Positions 42,501 through 58,301 are shown, numbered from the stretch's first letter. The stretch: DNA of 64,000 bases from Oasisia sp. SBJ-2009 (GCA_964017155.1 OZ024858.1:23661823-23725822); one strand, 5' to 3'. Translations and numbers: made by a program. The notes: a model not told the origin generated them from the letters alone.

Positions 42501-45500
42501 TGAACTGGAACTGGGCAACACAGACTGAATGAACTCGCCCAAGGTTCTCTGCTGGTTATGATATATGTTGCTGGAACTGTTTCCTGAAGAAGTAATCCAG
42601 AAATATCTCGCTTGTTTTATTCAGTCAAATAAAGGACGGTACATCCAATACGTTCATTCCAAGGACATACTGTTTCAGGCTGTTTGTTTTATTTCCCCCT
42701 GCACCTATGCACAAAGATACATAGTTCCAAGTGCCACCTGTAGATGGAGCTTATCTGACGACCCGTAACTGTCTATGATGAGGTTAGCGTGGCACTTACC
42801 GTGACGTCGTGATTGAGGCTGTTTAGTCCCTTCTTCCTCTCGGCGACGTCGTTGTTGATCGCTAGCAGGATGTTGTAGTCAGAGACGTGGGGAGACAGTT
42901 TGTCCTTGATGGCCAACATCACCTGGGTAAACACAACCACATCTTGAATCATCTCAGTCATCTCAGTACAACAGTCACCTGGCTAATACAGCCATGTGGC
43001 AGTTATGGTAATCACAGGAGTCACAAATTATTTCCGTAAGGGAAAACTATAAAAAAAGAGAGTCACAGAACATCAGTGCCTGGTTGGAAGACGTACAGCA
43101 TTATAAGAGCATGATGACTAATATTAGACACACCTGCTTATCATGGGATCATCCAGGCAGCTAACTCTCACAGAGATAAGCACAACTGAAGAAGAAGAAG
43201 AAAAAAGGAAAACTATCAATTAGGTGTCGAATTTATTACCTCATATGTTCCAGTTGGCAAATCACTTGGCAAATAAACAGCGTCGTCAATGGTGACGGTC
43301 TCCCCCGACAACCATGTCCTCAGGTCATAGTTGGTCAGATCCGCAGAGAACAGGTCAGCACTGGAAAAGAACAGCAACTATTTAATTTTGTCTACTCGAG
43401 GTATTGAGATGCATGGGAGAAAAAGGCATTCAGCTGCAATAATACATTTGAAAATTGAGGTACATTGTTTCAGCATGTCCCAGAACTATGTGTATGTTAT
43501 TTGTTCATAGGTATGACGTAACGAAATGTTAACATGTGGCAGACACAGCTAGTGTCTGTGTTAAGTGGTGATGATGTTCAAAAGCCAATAAATAAAGTAA
43601 GCACATCCAGCGACATAGTTGTAGATTGCATGATTATTTTTACGATGTAGAAACACATGAAATTCCGCCGATAGAATTCCATGTAGAGCATTTTGAATAA
43701 AAAATTGCCTTCTAGGTTCTCCAATTCCTGGAAATGTTTTGAGAAAATCTAAATCCACAAACCATCCTTGCGGGCACATGCAAAATGTCACCTCAAAACA
43801 AGGAAAACTTATGGATATTTTGGTTAGAAATAAACAAAGAGAAACAACATTTTAGAAACTGCACTTTATATGCATTACAAAATATGAACATACAGCACTG
43901 AAATATGTAAAACGCAATGATCTATTTCAGGTCTTTTCATTTGTTTGTCGATAACAATATTTTCATCCCTTGTCAAACTGAACTAACATAAACTATCAGA
44001 TTGTAATTCCTTTTTAAATTGAACATGGTCCTGTCATTACGGACCTTTCAATATTTCTGTCACTGACTCTTCAATATTTCCATCAGACCTGTTGATATTT
44101 CAGTGACTGACCTGTTCTTGTTGCGTAACATCACATGAAGTGTCTTCTGTTTGAAAGGTGCAGCGAAACCTGTGTTCTCCAGCTCAAGATGGAAGCAGAA
44201 CTTGCCTCCCTGCTCAAGTCTCTCGGGCAGAATTGCCTAACAAACCAGATGCGTTCCTGTGCACGGTTGTGGCAAATGAAGGGTTTACAACGTTTTAGCA
44301 AGCAGTGTTTGCATTATTTTCAAAATGTATGCATTAGTATACGAAATGCTTAATACACGTTAATGATAATGTTTAACAACACTCTAAACACATTCCGCAA
44401 TGTATATCTCATAAAATAGTTATGTTGCATAACAAGATAAATCTTCTCTAAGCAGATCAGATGAGGTAATAGATTAGGTGTACTTGTTGGTGGCATATTT
44501 AAAAGAAACTGAATAAAACTGGAAGCAGTGCATGTGTCCCACCTTTGATCTCCTTGTCATCAACCAACAAACAATGAACAGACATCTAGAAGTCATCTGT
44601 GCTAAGTTTGTCTCATTTTATGATATGCACTCTGGGTCCATGCAAGGGCACAAAATATACTGTTCAATACCTTTGCAGAAGAAATGGTAATTTAATGGAG
44701 AACATTGCACATATAGTTAAAAACTGGCTACCTTCTTGAGCACAAGGCGATATCCAAGGTGAAGGTCGATGTCGTGAAAGCAGCCACCATCTGTCCAAAG
44801 GTCCAGAACATCCTCGTTGTAGTCTTGGTTGAGGTAGGAGAAATGTAACTCTCTTAATTCCTTTGTCGCTGTTGGACACTCAGATCTGTAACAAGATGTG
44901 CAACTAAACTACTAAAGCCACCAATAATGTATTGTATGAAGTAATTACATTGAAACTAAGGATATTTCATAATTTTCTTTTTTGTTTAAAACATTTTCAG
45001 TGCAGGAGGGAGTTCAAAAAAACAAAAGCAAAAATGTAAATGAATAAAACAGTGAAACCCTTATGGGTTCTAACTAGATAATGCAGTATATTAACTTTCT
45101 GTGCATAGCCATTTTTATATGTCATCTGGATTTTTTTAGATCTGGATTTTGTGTGAAAATTGGTATGCACAGGTATGTGAACCTATTCACCTTTGTAACC
45201 AAAATGGTGACAACTGAGAAAATGGCACCTAAGTAAATTTCATGTTTCAAACATACCGGATGTTGCAAATAAGCAGCATCGCTCCATAACCATGGCACTC
45301 CTCCATGGACATGGTGACCCATGACCTTAGTGCCCCCTCTCGTAACTCACTGATTCCTTCCCTAACCTAGATGTCTTCCCCGTCTTACCATAAGGGCTCC
45401 TTCCCTTCATTATTGTGCCCTCTCCCCCAATAACAATGCTATCCCCTCAGCCCCTAAATTTGATGCCCCTCCTCCATTTCTATGCTGCCCCCACTCCCTA

Positions 45501-48500
45501 ACTATAGTGCCCCTCCGCCATATCCGTGGTATCCTCTCGCCACCACAACCCTCCCTTCCCCCATAACCCTGGCCCCCTTATTACCTGTGGTTGTCAGCGA
45601 CGGCACACGTCTCCCCTCCCACCACGGTGTACTTGGTGTCTGCCTGCAGGTATGGGTACTCCACCGACTTGTTGTCATACGTCCCAAAGTCTGTTCTAGA
45701 TGCCAGGAAACAGTCATTGTGCTGACCTACAGACGGAACAGATCTCCATTTTAACTTTTCAAGGTAATACTCATGATCAAAGGGCCAACGTATTATATCT
45801 ACATTAAAACAAAGTCAAACATGATATGGTATTCAATCTGCATAATGGTCACCATGATGATAATTCCTTAAAATTCTGACATTTGCAGTGGTGTAGTTTT
45901 GTGGAATGTTCAATGGAAAATTGGATTTATATGTACATTTCCATTTTACATTTTCTATTGACCCCTTTTGCTCATGAAACAGGACAACAGATCTGTGGCT
46001 TAAAGGACCTGTCATAAAGTGTCATTGTCACCTGTTCTCGCCTTCCGTGTCCTCTGCTTCATCTCCTGTTCTGTGACGGGGACCTTGTCAAAGATGACTC
46101 TCTTGAACATGGGCGTACGCACCTCGACAGAACTGACACAGCAAACAAACCATCAGGCACATGCAACATGCCAACTAGAACACCTAACTATCATGGTAAC
46201 TCCAGATGAGTAAATGTTCACTGGCATTGCCCATTGTAAATCAGGTTTGTTGCTATTCGAACTATAGTGCGTAAATGATTCATATGTGCAATAGTTAATA
46301 AAAAATGGTGCAACGTTTTGGTAACATTTTAAAAAGAATGAATTTGAACAGTAGATCTACACATCTAATTTTCTAGAAATGAAGTGTTACTAACATGGAG
46401 CTGGGGACGCTGTCAATGAGAGCAAACAGGACTTCCTTCCTGTCCTGCCATTGCTGGGGAGTGTAACCATCGATGTTGTCTGGATTGTCATAGTCACGGT
46501 GGTGAGGGTCACCAAAGTGTGTCGTGTAGTACCATTCACCTGCAAACATCATCTGGATTTAGTAATATACCTCCCACATCACAAGGTGGCTCCCCGATAG
46601 CAACCAGCATGGTCTTAGAGAGTCTGCTGACTGTATGTTGTATTACTGTATTACAAATTATTATATTATATACTATTACCATGTTTATAATGATCGTTAT
46701 ATTTGTATTTGATTCTGAGTTGTTTTGACATGGATACAGTGTACTCACCCCAGACTCCAATGAACCCGGCCTGGACCACATCAATGACGTCCTCGAACTC
46801 GCTGAAGATGGGCCTGAGCTGTTCAATGTGTCGCAACATCCACTCCTTGGTAGCATCGCCGTACGGAGCCTCTCCGTCCTGGTGGGAACATCACGGATAA
46901 AACACATTTGAATAATACATGTGTTGATATATATCTTTACATTAAAAAGTAACAGCAATATCAAGTTTGTGACAGAAATATTTACAAATATATGATATAA
47001 TTATTGAAACATTTGTGACAGGCCTATGTATATATCTGAAGACTACTCAATTTCCATCCATGAGTGTATAAAATCTCAGTCGATATCTCTGAGTGAGGTT
47101 CCTCTGAAATACCTTATGCGATATTAAATATGTCATGACGGGTTTTAATAATTTTCAAACGTTAAGTTGCATAACAATACCAAAACAATGACTTGACCGA
47201 TTAAATATTGATATATATTGTACAAATTAAAAGAGTAAGCAATTTACATACCAAAAACATCATTATTTATTTTCTATTTGAACCCATACATTCAACTGTA
47301 TGTTTGAATATACTGCACATTTACAAAAAAAAACATTGTAGTAAAGTAATGATCAACAGTCAACAATATTCATCTATATCAGTCCTGTTTTTAATGTAAA
47401 TCACACTTGCATTATAAACTTAAGCAGGTGTTTTATTCTGTCCTTTTATCACCTGTGAGAATGTACAGACTGATATTTTACTATCTGACAATGATCTACA
47501 TACACCATCTTGTTATTTCACCTTTTACACGTTGGTCTCCAATTGACCATTGGTCACTCTTTTACATGTTGGTCTCTTACTGATCACTGATCATTCTTTT
47601 ATGAGTTGGTCTCCTATTGACCATTGGTCACTCTTATGCGTTGGTCTCCTATTGAACACTGGTTACTCTTTTACATGTTTGTCTCGAATTGACCACTGGT
47701 TACTCTTTTACACATTGGTCTCCTATTACTCACACTTTTATACATTCGTCTCCTAATGACCACTGGTCACTCTTCTACACATTGGTCTCCTATTGACCAC
47801 TGGTCACTCTTTTACACGTTGGTCTCCTATTGACCACTGGTCACTCTTTTACATGTTGGTCTCCTATTGACCACTGGTCACTCTTTTACACATTGGTCTC
47901 CTATTGAACACTGGTCACTGTTTTACGCGTTAGTCACTGGTCACTTTTTACATATTGGTCTCCTATTGACTACTGTTCACTCTTTTACACATTGGTCTCC
48001 TGTTGACCACTGGTCACTCTTGTGGACAAACAACTCATATTGTGGACAAGCAACTCATTTGTTTCTGTCAGTTTCTGCTTTGGTTTAGAATTGCTCTCTT
48101 TCTGATTACCTCGGCGCAGTGCCATAATAAAAAATATGAGAATAATTCCAGAAAATGAGAATAATTTTAGAAATTAAATAAGAGAATAAATTTTCAAATA
48201 ATAATACAAGAAATACACACTTACATCAGGCATGCGGTTTGTGTACATAATGCGTGTGATGGTCGTGAACTTGGCATTCCGAATCGTTTCTAGATCTGAA
48301 CGGATGTTATCGAGAAACTCCTGTGTGATGTCACTGCTGACAAACTCATCCAGGACAAACTGGCGCCAGTGCATAGTGATCCCATCCTCTGATCTGTAGC
48401 GCTCCAGACTTGACACCTGTCACACCACAGAGGACATTGGTGACAAACAACAAACCAGGTATATCAAAGCATTTGGTAGCAAGTGTTGTAACGTTTCCTG

Positions 48501-51500
48501 CATACCTGTTTTAAATGTCATGAATTCCACACATTCCAAAGTATCATACAAACTGACTCTTGATGAAATGATTTTTTTTAAACACCTATTTGCTGACTGG
48601 TATTTTCACTTGACAACTTACTAATAGACAGTAAACAATAGATTACAATTATAAAAACAAACCATATATTACTACAGAATGAATACAGAATACTATAGAG
48701 AATTTTATTTCATATAGTATTCTAAAGTTTAAGGGGATTTTACTCTTGCATTATAACACTCCATCTTTATACTGACAATTTTTATAATAAATTCACAAAT
48801 ACCTTGAGTGGTCTGCTAGAAGATGACTTCAAAGAATTCTGCATCACGAAGCCTCTGTTTGGGTTCTGTAGTTCCTCTGGTGTCTCTGTGTAAGTCACCT
48901 CCTTGTACCTGCAGACACAAACAGGACAGTGAACTGAGGTCACAGGACAGTGAAATGAGATGTCACAGGACACCAAACCAAGATATAAAGTGTCAATGAA
49001 TTAAGATGCCATGTGACATTTAACTAAGATGTCATAACATCTAACCAAGACACCATATGACATTTATCTCTAAGACATCACATGTAACTAATATCAAAGG
49101 AGAGCTGATATGCAACAGGATATAGAACTGAAATTAAACAAATACGTACAGGGCACTGAACTAAAATGTTACAGAATCATTAATAAATGTTACAAGATAC
49201 TGAGCAAAGATATTCACTGAGTGCATAGGTTTTGATGGGGATGAGAAAAGTTCATAATTTTTATGAACTGTTACAATGTTAACTGCATTAGTCATTTAGC
49301 AGAGTAATATATGTAGACTTAATTAACATTCAATCAATACATTTCCAGCCAGGAAAACTCATCAGACCAATGGCTGCAGAAACCACGATTATGCCAATGG
49401 TGAAAACCAATCATGGTCTACTGAGAAAGCCCTGAAAACCAATCATGGTCTACTGAGAAAGTCCTGTCTTAACTTCATCGGTCCAATGAGATTAACTAGC
49501 TGTGTTTTAACTTATACAGGTGTGGTCTTCATTTTTAATTAGGCTTACGACTTTGTTTTACAGTATTTTACAAAGACTACTATTTAATACACATATATTA
49601 ACTTGATCTCTAGTAGATTGAATGGCAATATCTCTTTGGAAAACTGATTGTGTTTGAATATGTAGCCACCATAAGAAGACTGTCATTTGACTTACCCAGG
49701 AGGCACTGAGGCAAGGTTTTCACAGGTGGAACAGGCTGAAAGAAACAAAAGCATCAGCAGTGTCAGAATTCCTATAATAATAATAATAACAGTAAAGTAC
49801 AGAGGTGCATAGTAAGATATTTAGTATTCGCAAGGATGTTATAACTAGTTAATCACACATGCACACATCCATGCATTTACACACACACATTCACACACCC
49901 ACTCACATACATATATAACATGTACATGTAACTTGATTTTGCTGCATCATGCATGTTCATTTGCAAGTGCATATTATCATCAAATATATACTGTAGTATT
50001 AATTTATGGATGAATTAGACGAAAAAAACATGAGGGGGGCAGGGTTAAGTTGATTTGGTGGTAAAAGCAGTAAGGGCATCAGTAGTTGTACTAACAGTGG
50101 ATGTTGAAGTCATACTTGAAAGGGTTGTGGTGGTTATAGATCCAGTCTCTGGGGTGGTGGTCATACCTGGATTGGTGGTGGTGGTCGTAGTTGGAGTGGT
50201 GGTGGTCGTACTTGGTGTGGTGGTGGTCGTACTTGGTGTGGTGGTGGTCGTACTTGGTGTGGTGGTGGTCGTACTTGGTGTGGTGGTGGTCGTAGTTGGA
50301 GTGGTGGTGGTCGTAGTTGGAGTGGTGGTGGTCGTAGTTGGAGTGGTGATGGTCGTAGTTGGAGTGTTGGTGGTCGTAGTTGGAGTGTTGGTGGTCGTAG
50401 TTGGAGTGGTGGTGGTCGTAGTTGGAGTGGTGGTCGTCGTAGTTGGAGTGGTGGTGGTCGTAGTTGGAGTGGTGGTGGTCGTAGTTGGAGTAGTGGTGGT
50501 CGTAGTTGGAGTGGTGGTCGTCGTACTGGGAGGGGTGGTGGTCGTAGTAGTGGTGGTGGTCGTAGTTGTGGTGTCAGGAATGTTTCCGTCAGTGCGAGCG
50601 TACTTGCTCTCAGGCTGAGCAGCAACTGATGTCATCTTAGCACACTCTGGATCTCCCGACACCCCGGCAACAGCCACCTGGTGAACAACAAACACACTAA
50701 GTCTCCTGGCAACAGCCATCTGGTGAACAACAAATACACTAAGTATATCAACAAAAGCCACCTGGTGAACAACAAATGCACTAAGTATATCAGCAACAGC
50801 CACCTGGTGAATATATAGCAAGCACATTCAGTTTCCCACAACAGCCACCTGGTGAACAATAAAAACATTAAACAAATGGGCAACAGCTACTGGTGAACAA
50901 CAAATACAAAGTCTCCCAGCTATGGCCATCAGATGAACAAGAATGTCACACTCCTTGCAATGAACACCTGGTGAACAAGAAAATTAACCCACAATTTATC
51001 TCTCCTGGCCCCAGCCACCTGTTGAACAACAGCTTCTGATACTGTGCAGTATCCATTCCTTAGGATTGCTCAGTGTTTCACACTTAACTCCCTGGCAGAT
51101 CTGTTCAATCGAACTGAGAAGCGTCATTGCTACCTGTAGATGGAGCTTATTTGACCACCCGTAACTGTCTATGATGAGGTTAGCGTGGCACTTACCGTGA
51201 CGTCGTGATTGAGGCTGTTTAGTCCCTTCTTTCTCTCGGCGACGTCGTTGTTGATCGCTAGCAGGATGTTGTAGTCAGAGACGTGGGGAGACAGTTTGTC
51301 CTTGATGGCCAACATCACCTGGTAAACACAACCACATCTTGAATCTTCATGGTAGCAATGATCATCACAGGGGTATAACGATTATTACCAATAATTTGTG
51401 TTATTCTAGAATAAAGCATAGTAGCTAATTGATGACATTAGTATTGCTTCTTTGTTAACTATTAAACTACTATAATAACAAATAATACGCTGCACATTTA

Positions 51501-54500
51501 GTACATGTTTCCACATGATCATCTATGCTTATGAAGAACAAATATAGTGACCTTTACACTTCACTACAGATATCTAAACAACATACATCATATTGTAGGA
51601 AAAGAAAGGTAAGAGAAGAGAGGAAGACGAAGGAGAAGATGTGAGCAGGACATCAGCTGAAGAAGAAAAAGGAAACATCACAGCTTTTTCGAAAAGGAAA
51701 ACTATCAATTTAGGTGTTAAAATATTACCTCATATGATCCAGTTGGCAAATCACTTGGCAAATAAACAGCGTCGTCAATGGTGACGGTCTCCCCCGACAA
51801 CCATGTCCTCAGGTCATAGTTGGTCAGATCCGCAGAGAACAGGTCAGCACTGGAAAAGAACAGTGATCATTTGATATTGTAAACTGCAATTTATATGCAT
51901 TACAAAAGATGAAGATAAAACTAACTATATATATTATATATATATATATGGGTATTTTCATACATTTTGTCGATAACAAATTGTATGAAATAGTAGTTCA
52001 ATTGTCAACACTTTTCGATGTGAACAAACATAAACTATTAGACTGTACTAACTCATTTTTAACTGAACACTGACCCGTTGATTCTTACCAATAACCATTG
52101 TAACTGAGTTGTTGCTGCATGCCACTGAATTGTCACTGCATGTCATTGAATGTTATTGCTTGTCATTGACTTTTCAATATTTCTGTCACACATTTCTCAA
52201 TATTTCTGTCCCTGACTTGTCAATATGTCCATCACAGACTTTTCAATATTTCTGTCACAGACTTGTTGATATTTCAGTGACTGACCTGTTCTTGTTGCGT
52301 AACATCACATGAAGTGTCTTCTGTTTGAAAGGTGCAGCGAATCCTGTGTTCTCCAGCTCAAGATGGAAGCAGAACTTGCCTCCCTGCTCAAGTCTCTGGG
52401 GTAGAATTGCCTAAAAAAACCATTGCGTGATGTAATGTGTTGTTCATGGTTCCAACATTTGGTTGTTTTGTAAGAAATTAACTTCATTTTGAAATGTACA
52501 ACATTTTGACCCATCAACTGAGTCTTAGTCATGTACAAGTGCCTGTATATGGCAAGTGGTATCTACATAAGTTAATTTCTTACAAAATGCTTGCGTTTTT
52601 TTTAATAGAAAATGTATTCATTATTACAAATCCTAATAGATGTTCACCCTAATATTTACTAGTGCATCATATTTTCTTAAGAGAGCCCATATAAAACATT
52701 CTCATGAGATTGGTGAACACGTCCAGACATCCTTATCAATGAATACAGTTTGTGAATGTTATCCTAGTAGTTGGGAGGTTGTTTAGCTGTTCCTGGTATA
52801 ATGAACATCCCTCCCCAGTACCAGAAGAAGCTGTCACTCAGGAGGGGAGGTAAAAACTGGCTACCTTTTTGAGCACGAGGCGGTATCCAAGGTGAAGGTC
52901 AATGTCGTGAAAGCAGCCATCGTCCTTCCAGAGCTCGTAAACTCTCTTGTTGTAGTCTTGGTTGAGGTAGGAGAAATGTAACTCTCTCAGTTCCTTTGTC
53001 GCTGTTGGACACTCAGATCTGTAACAAGATGTGCCGTGTATCGAGAGGAGCCAAGTCCACTGCTTCTGGTGGTGCAAGTAAAGCACATTTCAACAGGTAC
53101 AACTGGAGCCACTAGTTTCCCTAGACTTCTAGACATAGTCCACCACCCATTTGTGTGACTATATCAGACATTTCCTCCGAGTTTAGGGACATAGTTCCTT
53201 CAAAACTTGTGGGGTAGTAGACTATGTCTGCAACGAGCCAACAGTTTTTCCCGCGTTCTCAATCTACAGTATATCTAACTGCTGGACTAGAGCATCTGTG
53301 TAGCCATGGTGACAGTCAACCTTAACCCCCATAACCACTGTACCCTCTCACTGTGTTCACCCCTAACCCAGTGCTCTTCCCCATGACTATTATGCCCCTC
53401 CACACCCATAGTGACCATTTACTGTAACAGTGGTGCCCTAAACATAATACCCCCTAAACTTGGTGCCACCCCCAATGACTTCATCCAAGTTTACATATGG
53501 TGCCCCCTTGCTGCCTAATCATTGTGCCTCTCCCCCATATACAATGTGCCTTCTCAACTCCAGAACTGTTGTCCCTCCCTTCCGCTGGCTCCCCTTACCT
53601 ATGGTTGTCAGCGACGGCACACGTCTCCCCTCCCACCACGGTGTACTTGGTGTCTGCCTGCAGGTATGGGTACTCCACAGACTTGTTGTCATACGTCCCC
53701 ATGTCAGTTCTAGATGACAGGAAACAGTCGTTGTGCTGACCTACAGAAGGGACAGATCAATATTTAGCATTCAAAGGTCACACTTTCCATGAAATGTTAT
53801 ATTTTAATTAAACATTACATCTTAAAAACAATTTTTAAAACATCCCCATTCACAAGACAATAGATATGTGGCTTAAAGTGAAAAAAAAGGCAACAGTTTA
53901 GTGTTATGCACCTAAAAGAGTTTACACTAGCTAATCATTTGCATCTACAATCCAATTTTTCACCTTAGTGGTTACCTCAGAAAGTGGTCTTAAAGTGGGA
54001 AACTCTAGCTATAAATCACCGACACCATGAACCGGCCCATCTTGGACCTTGCAACCAATCACAACCCAGCAGTTTGGAAAAGTAATACGTCAGAGAGTCG
54101 TCTGCTGGTTCAGCTGTCATAACAGAGAGCCAATTTAAGCGGTACGCTAAAAGTTGCCTTACGTCGGTTTACAACGAAATCGCGACATCAATATGCCACA
54201 CTGTTCCTCAAACGCTTATAGTAATAGTACAGTGAAAGACAGTATCAGTAAGATGTCTTCTTGTTAACCTATGAATCGAGCAGAACTGAAACAGTGGTTC
54301 GGTGGATTCGTTTGGACAGTCACAGACACAGCGCGGATCCTAGACGACCCGATTTGATTGACCTAACCATCAAAACGACCACCAACAGCCGCCAAACTCA
54401 CATATCTTACATACATATGCATACACTATGTTATGTAATAAAATCTCTTGCATTCCTCTAACGAAGAAAATTCACACACAAAAACGCGCAGACCTCGAGT

Positions 54501-57500
54501 ACAACTTGTTCGGCCGCCCAGCGGTACCGTAAAATCGCTTTTAAAAGCTTTACACAAAATACCGCTAGACGCCACGTTTCTGACTGCGAATATTTAATTG
54601 TTTTACTTCACACGCGCGAAATAGTTTAATTACTTATAAATAATATAATAACAATAATTAATTATTATCATCACTATGATTTGCAGGAAATTATAAGTTT
54701 TATTATTTTTATATTGATATTTTATTTTTTATAATTGTTCATATATGTTTCTAGTATATTTATGTTTTTTTTCTTCTGGTGTGTATTTGTTGTTTAGCAT
54801 TTTAATGTATGTAAAACGCCATGAACAAGTTTAAATTGGATGTGGCGCTATATTAAATAAACAAACAATTTTTTTTATTATAATATAATATTTTATTTAT
54901 GTAGCGCCACATCCATAATTGTTTGTGGCGCTTCACAAAATAATGCTATTAAAAATACAATAAAGAGAAAACTACCCACAGATAATATTATTTAAAAATA
55001 AATAATGAAAATACATGTTTCTATATCATTAACTAAGCTGACTTATCAGTCATAAATAAACATACAAATTACATAACAACAATTGTAATAAATGAATATA
55101 AAAGTATGGTTAATAGTAATAAATAATTAAAGTAGTAAAATAAGTACGACGTAATAATAATTTTCATTCAGCACATACACAACCATTATGCATAAGAACA
55201 TATTACTGAGCTATTTGTTCTACTCATGAATGACATTTCCACCATCAGATATGTAATAATTATTATTTTTGAACAAGACACTTTATTAATTATCGGAACA
55301 ATAAATCACTAAAATGTAAAAAGGAATATGAATATATGGGAAATATTATGGTGGTAGAAAAAGAAGGATTTAAAAACAGTAATATTAACATGTTATTGTT
55401 TTAGTTATTATTGTTAAAACATCGCTTATGTAATATAAGCTTGCATGCTCGCAGTACACGCGGGATGTTTATAGAAATATTGATAAAATAAACAATGTGA
55501 CTTCATTGAAAAACACGTAATTTCCTTTTTCTTTTATAACTAATAGGCAATTTTGGATAATTATGCAGACACATGTATTTTTAATATTTATTTTTAAATA
55601 TTACCTGTGGGTAGCATTCTTATTATTGCATATACTTTAATAACAGTATGTTGAATAGAAGAGAAGAGAATTGTGGATTTGGCGCTATATAAAATAAACT
55701 AATAAAATTATATATTTGTATATTAAATTGTTATTTTTTATCAACTCTATTAGACCCATATCACCAAAGCGTTGCCTTAGTTTGCCGTTTAACATTTTCA
55801 GCAGATCATAGTGATGCAGCTAATTATTATTATATTATTTATAATTAATTAAACTAATTCGCGCGTGCGGATGCAGTAAGGTTAATAAATATTCGCGCGC
55901 CATCTAGCGGTATTTTGTGTAAAGCTAACTTATAATAGCGAGTTTACGGTAGTCGAAGTTGTCGAGTTGCCGTTCGCCAAGATTTGCGTTTCTGTTGTGA
56001 ATTTTCTTCGTTAGACGAATACAAGTGATTTTTTTGTAATGTAGTGTATGTATATATGTATGTAAGAAATGTGGGGAGAAGTTTGGCGGCTGTTGGCGGT
56101 CGTTTTCGTGGTTAGGTTAGAAAGTAACAGATAATAATATGCATGCACAGTTCGCGCCGACCAAGAAGACTCTCTGACGTCATTTTGTTTCTAAAATGGC
56201 GTAGTCTGTAGACTTTCTATGTCTATGTGTTTAAAAAAAATTTCCTGGTAAACCACTGACGTTAAAAATATGATTGTTGTTGGAAGTTGTTACTTTTTAT
56301 TAACTCTGTTAATCCCATATGATCCAAACATTGACTTTGTTTTCCCTTTAAAGGACCTGTCATAAAGTGTCATTGTCACCTGTTCTCGCCTTCCGTGTCC
56401 TCTGCTTCATCTCCTGTTCTGTGACGGGGACCTTGTCAAAGATGACTCTCTTGAACATGGGCGTACGCACCTCGACAGAACTGACACAGCAAGCAAACCA
56501 TCAGGCACATGCAACATACCAACTAGCACATTATATATAGATGTCATGGACAGGCATGTCGTACCTATATGATTTTGTGCTTTTAAATCTTATCGCCCCG
56601 GGGTAACGCCACCTGGTGGGGTAGTGGTCTTTATTTTGTTAATTAATTTAGTATTATAATTGTCGATAGGTGTCCCCATTTTTAACCGTATCCCCCTACG
56701 ACTCAGGAGCAATGTAGTCCCTTGTTTTATGATTAAATTAGTGCTTTAAATTCAGTGGTAAAGTGTCTTTGCCCGGGTACCATCCATCTGTAAATGTTTA
56801 TCCAACCATGTTAATATTGAAGAATCCCCACAGCTAGTAGTCATGTCAGAATTAATGTGCGCAGTCATCCAGTACTGCAGGGTGACTCGGGAAGTTTAAA
56901 CTGAGGGTTCGCGGGAAATGCTCTGGGCACTACGATTTGATTCTTGAAGAAGAGAGACGTTAATTTCTGAAGTTATAAAACTACCACGAGGTTCGTTTAA
57001 ATGTGAGTACCAACATTGTCTTGACACCTGTGTATGGTTATCTATGGCCATGTTGAATTATATTCTGTATAACAGGATAGATTTAAGATTGTATTTCAGT
57101 TGTAATTGGGTTAACTTTAAAGTTCCACGTGGCGGAGAGTAACAGCGTAGTGTTGTCGGCATTAAGCCCAGGTATCTGTTGTTTCAGTTACCAGTAAACT
57201 GTTGAAACATTATCCGTCTGTGGATGTATGCGGGGTAGATTGCATTGTCAGTTTCACCCTGAAAATAGGGAAATTGAGCGTGTTGTATAAACTCGATAAC
57301 CGGTTACCAATCGCCAAGTGAGGGGTTGTGTGATTCTGAATCACACGGGAATAAGATTCCTCTATGGTCTTCTTCTATACGAGATATATGTTAGATGATG
57401 GTGGAACATCTGCGTTATGAAGTTATCACTGACCACTAAGATGTATAGTATAAGTATTAATAGTATAAGTATTAATAGTATAAGTATTAATAGTATAAGT

Positions 57501-58301
57501 ATTAAGGAATGGTTTTACACGGAGGTCACGCATGTTGGTGGATAGGTTAGTCGCCAGAGGGCAGCACTGATGTGTATCATTAACTGGTTAGTCGCATGTT
57601 GGTGTCCGTTTGGTCACCAGAGGGCAACACCTATATATTATCGCCCACTTTGTTTACCTTGTAAAAGTAACGCATTTAAAACTGTATTGTATTTGCATTA
57701 TAGTTACAACCAGTGCTACGGCACGAACAGCTTATACACTTGCTACCTGACATCTGGCTGTGGGCAGGTAATTGTCACCAAGTTACTTTTATACTTGAAT
57801 GAATTTGTGAACGTGTTATGCCATGGCAGAGGCTGCCATGCAGCTATGGTCAATTTTTGGTTGTCACTTATTCTTAGAATAATCATGTAACCATGTGTGT
57901 GTAGTGTGATAGTTGATATAATATATTCAGAATGGCTCACCTGAATACAGGATATATTAAACTATCTAGTTTCTTTTCATTGAGATCCTCAATTATTTGC
58001 AATACATAGGTTTTGTGTTATTGATACAGTTGATTGCCCATGTTGGTTTAAGTGTTGAACTTAAAAGGAATTTCTTACCTAATATTGTTGTATATTGTAC
58101 TGTAGGCTGGTTTAAGTATGGAACTTAAGCAGAGTATGTAAGTAGAGTATGCAGAGATGGATCTGCCTACGTGATGTTATTGTACATGGTACTGTATGTA
58201 ATGTCTCACTGTGATTTGTGATTGTTACAGGGTTTTGTTTGTTCTGACTTGCAATAAAGACGATATTTGTGAAAGTTGACCGCTCGTGTTTGTCCGTCCC
58301 T

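Noticed and set aside
50055..50618. Poly-valine/glycine open frames on the plus strand (also 41677-41991 and 61520-61990)
   Set aside because: Antisense shadows of the Thr/Pro linker exons.
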